The translations under genes and the position numbers were made by a program. From Gordionus sp. m RMFG-2023 (Eukaryota > Nematomorpha > Gordioida > Chordodea > Parachordodidae), in contig NC_088777.1 of assembly GCF_954871325.1 (NCBI RefSeq), forward strand, positions 35,937,366-36,001,365: DNA of 64,000 bases, in the 5' to 3' direction. Under the pieces are notes generated by a model. The model did no database searches, was not told the DNA's origin, and saw only the letters and a list, made by a program, of their open reading frames with translations. Below, piece after piece: positions 61,961 through 64,000 of the stretch; position 1 is the first letter of the stretch; the number at the start of each line of letters is the position of its first letter.

Positions 61961-62163
61961 TTAAACATCGATTTGAGGCGATTTATAAAAACGGATAACT
62001 TAATATTTTATCCAGAACAACTTTACGCAAGCCTGAAGATTTTGGACATAGATGGTAGAAAGGTTTGAATATCTATTCAAAATTTCGAGACTTAAGTAGT
62101 ATTTATCTGGCTAAAATATTGAGTTAGCCTTTTTTAAATATCGGTTCAAATCGAGCCATTTAA
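61961..62163. mobile_element. ~200-bp hairpin-ended MITE, second copy
   Basis: It starts TTAAACATCGATTTGAGGCG and ends TATCGGTTCAAATCGAGCCA. The phrase CTAAAATATTGAGTTAGCC near its right end parallels the copy at 30668-30867. It is more diverged in its terminal hairpins. Confidence 0.6.
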
Positions 62164-62169
62164 CAACAA

Positions 62170-64000
62170 TAATTGTCATTTTCATTTCAAACGAAGCAAA
62201 TTATGTTTTAAAGCCAAGTTTTGAAAAAATTTGGTCATTTGATAATAGAGAATATATAATTTAACATTTTTATAAATAACATTTTATAATAATATAACTA
62301 AGTTAAATCAGAGGCAAACTCTAATTAAATTTAAGATGTGAAGGGGATAAAATTTGTTAATAAAAACTGTGGTGCCATGATTAAAAAAGTAAAACAGGAG
62401 CCCGAACCGCTATGCAAAGAATCCGGTTCGGTTATGGTGCAAAAAAATTAATAAGGTTACGGTTTAGTTTCTTAATATAAAAAGGAAGGTTTTAAAAAAT
62501 TTATTAAGGTTTTTTCAGGTTTAATAATATTTATTTATATTTAAAAAAATTAAATAAAAAACAAAATGACACAAAAACCGAAATGATTTTATTAAGATAA
62601 TGCACAATATACTAGTTAGTTAAGTGTAAGTAATCAAATATTATATAGCCCAAGTTATAATTTATACATAAAAAAAACAAAATGAGTTTACACTGCTTCA
62701 AAAAATTAAGGTTCGGTTCGCTCCATTTAGCGCTTTGGCATAAAAGTTGGGTTACGGTTCAGAAATTTATAAAGATTAGTACAGGTATAATGGTTTGATT
62801 CGCTCTGGGTCCCTGAAATGATGAAGTTAGTTATTATTTGATTTTCTTAGGTAAATTTTGGGTATTTAATGCATGGATCGGAGCCAAAACGAATATCGGT
62901 TCAAGCTCGGGTTCAGATAAGAATAAAGGTTCAGGGTTCAGGTTAGGTTCTTATGAAATAACAATATCTCGGTTCGGTTCTAATCTCTAAAAGCAGGTTT
63001 GAACTTTTTTGTATACAAACTAACATTAGAATTATATATAAAGAAGCACTTTTTTTTTTATTTCATCAAAGCAAAAAGAAGAAAGTTAAAAATATTTAGA
63101 AAATGTTGTAAAATTGCAATGTACAAAAATTTATAAAAACTGTAACTTATCAATTTAAACTGATTGATAATCTTTAAAACAATTCGGATATAAATTAGAA
63201 TTTTAGCTATATACTAGTAATAACAATAACACTATTTTATAGTCATAAAATCATGAAGGTGAAACCGATTCACAAGCATTTTAGCGATTCAGTTCAGGTC
63301 GGTTAGAAAATTTAACGGTTCAGATTGATAAAAAGTACCGGTTAAAGATTAGGGTTTGATCCCTGATTTAAAGGACTGCCAAATTCATTTTCACCCCGGC
63401 GTCAAAAGCCTGAGTGAAATCATTAGGCGAAGGCATAAAATAGAGAAATATAGAGGCAAAGAGCCCCAAGCCCCCTTCCAAGTTGAAAAATGATGGCTGA
63501 ATCACTAAATAGATCATCTATAGATGTAATTAGAAGTTACAATATAAATTATACATTTCAAGTTCAAAAATATAAATTATGTACAAACATGACATGCAAA
63601 TTAGTAAAAGTTACGTGATACTTTAAAAAATTAATTTTATTATATTATAAATTTGACATAAACTGTTCTAAATAATAATATAATACTGTTGTTAGGTCAT
63701 AGAATATAAAATTTGGTTTGAATAAATAAATAAGTGTAAATAAGTGTATTATTAAAAATAATTTAGGCGAAGTGGTTTAAAAAAGAATATAAATACCATA
63801 ATATCATAACGGGTATAATTATATAAATTTATCACGATTTCATATAAATGCAAAATATATAATTTTTTGTTAGAAATTACAATAAGCATTTCTAGTAGAA
63901 TATTTTATAGTTTAAATCCAATATAAATAATGCATATTATATAATTTTGTTCTTTCGTTTTTGGTTATATTACGCTATATATTTTCTTCCTTTTATCTGC
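62170..64000. other. AT-rich DNA with GGTTCGG-rich clusters
   Basis: Clusters of CCGGTTCGGTT / GGTTCAGGTT words at 62399-62460, 62700-62800, 62880-62990 and 63260-63350 suggest one or more non-autonomous DNA transposons. A CAGGAGCCCGAACCG end (62395) and a GGTTTGATCCCTG end (63365) could be termini, but their flanks do not match. An unassigned GC-richer patch lies at 63365-63490. No gene was recognised. Confidence 0.4.

Noticed and set aside
62395-63365. One ~970-bp element bounded by CAGGAGCCCGAACCG and GGTTTGATCCCTG
   Set aside because: The flanking octamers AAGTAAAA and ATTTAAAG do not match, and another possible end lies at about 62815, so borders are uncertain.
1-64000. CRISPR array, bacterial operons or ribosomal RNA genes
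   Set aside because: Repeats lack CRISPR spacing, coding is spliced and eukaryotic, and no rRNA sequence was recognised.

Overview
The window is about three-quarters A+T, intron-bearing, animal-type DNA. It holds two spliced protein genes, one tRNA gene and a very dense, layered load of transposable elements. The secreted single-VWC-domain gene ends in a YPxCCP signature best known from chelicerates and other arthropods. Together with a JOSD1/2-type Josephin gene and many hAT, piggyBac and PIF/Harbinger elements, this points to an AT-rich arthropod. The species cannot be named from the sequence.

Layout. 1-7.0 kb: a near-perfect palindrome carrying hAT ends, a hAT MITE, a decayed hAT transposase and unassigned AT-rich DNA. 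7.0-8.7 kb: a fossil DIRS-like reverse transcriptase/RNase H element on the minus strand. 8.9-17.9 kb: a large inverted repeat whose arms carry ~295-bp tandem units. Its centre holds a ~200-bp satellite and a second fragment of the DIRS-like element, and its right arm is split by an Ac-like hAT with an 8-bp target duplication. 17.9-20.9 kb: a fossil Ty3/gypsy pol region, itself split by a 523-bp hAT-type MITE. 22-31 kb: a 1.4-kb palindrome, a PIF/Harbinger remnant, a hAT-derived element and MITEs. 31.9-34.0 kb: a ~2-kb polypurine tract interrupted by a hairpin MITE, with a better-preserved copy of the same MITE just downstream.

37.2-43.6 kb (minus strand): a complete four-exon Josephin deubiquitinase gene of 184 residues. 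A tRNA-Glu(CTC) gene lies in intron 1, and a hAT-like element carrying a foldback MITE and a piggyBac lies in intron 2. 44.9-55.4 kb: one 10.5-kb hAT-type unit with matching 8-bp duplications encloses a smaller hAT, a 4.5-kb hAT that itself contains a structurally complete non-autonomous LTR element, and a 2.4-kb piggyBac. 55.5-64 kb: another hAT-derived element, a pyrimidine microsatellite, then the three-exon secreted VWC-type gene (58.1-61.8 kb), a MITE and unassigned DNA.

Exons were found by matching short conserved protein blocks and checking that splice sites keep frame. Element borders were accepted where terminal inverted repeats and target-site duplications agree. Most remaining open frames are chance products of low-complexity or repeated DNA. 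I found no convincing wholly new coding system. The most informative structures are the spliced Josephin locus, the VWC-type gene and the datable nest of transposons.
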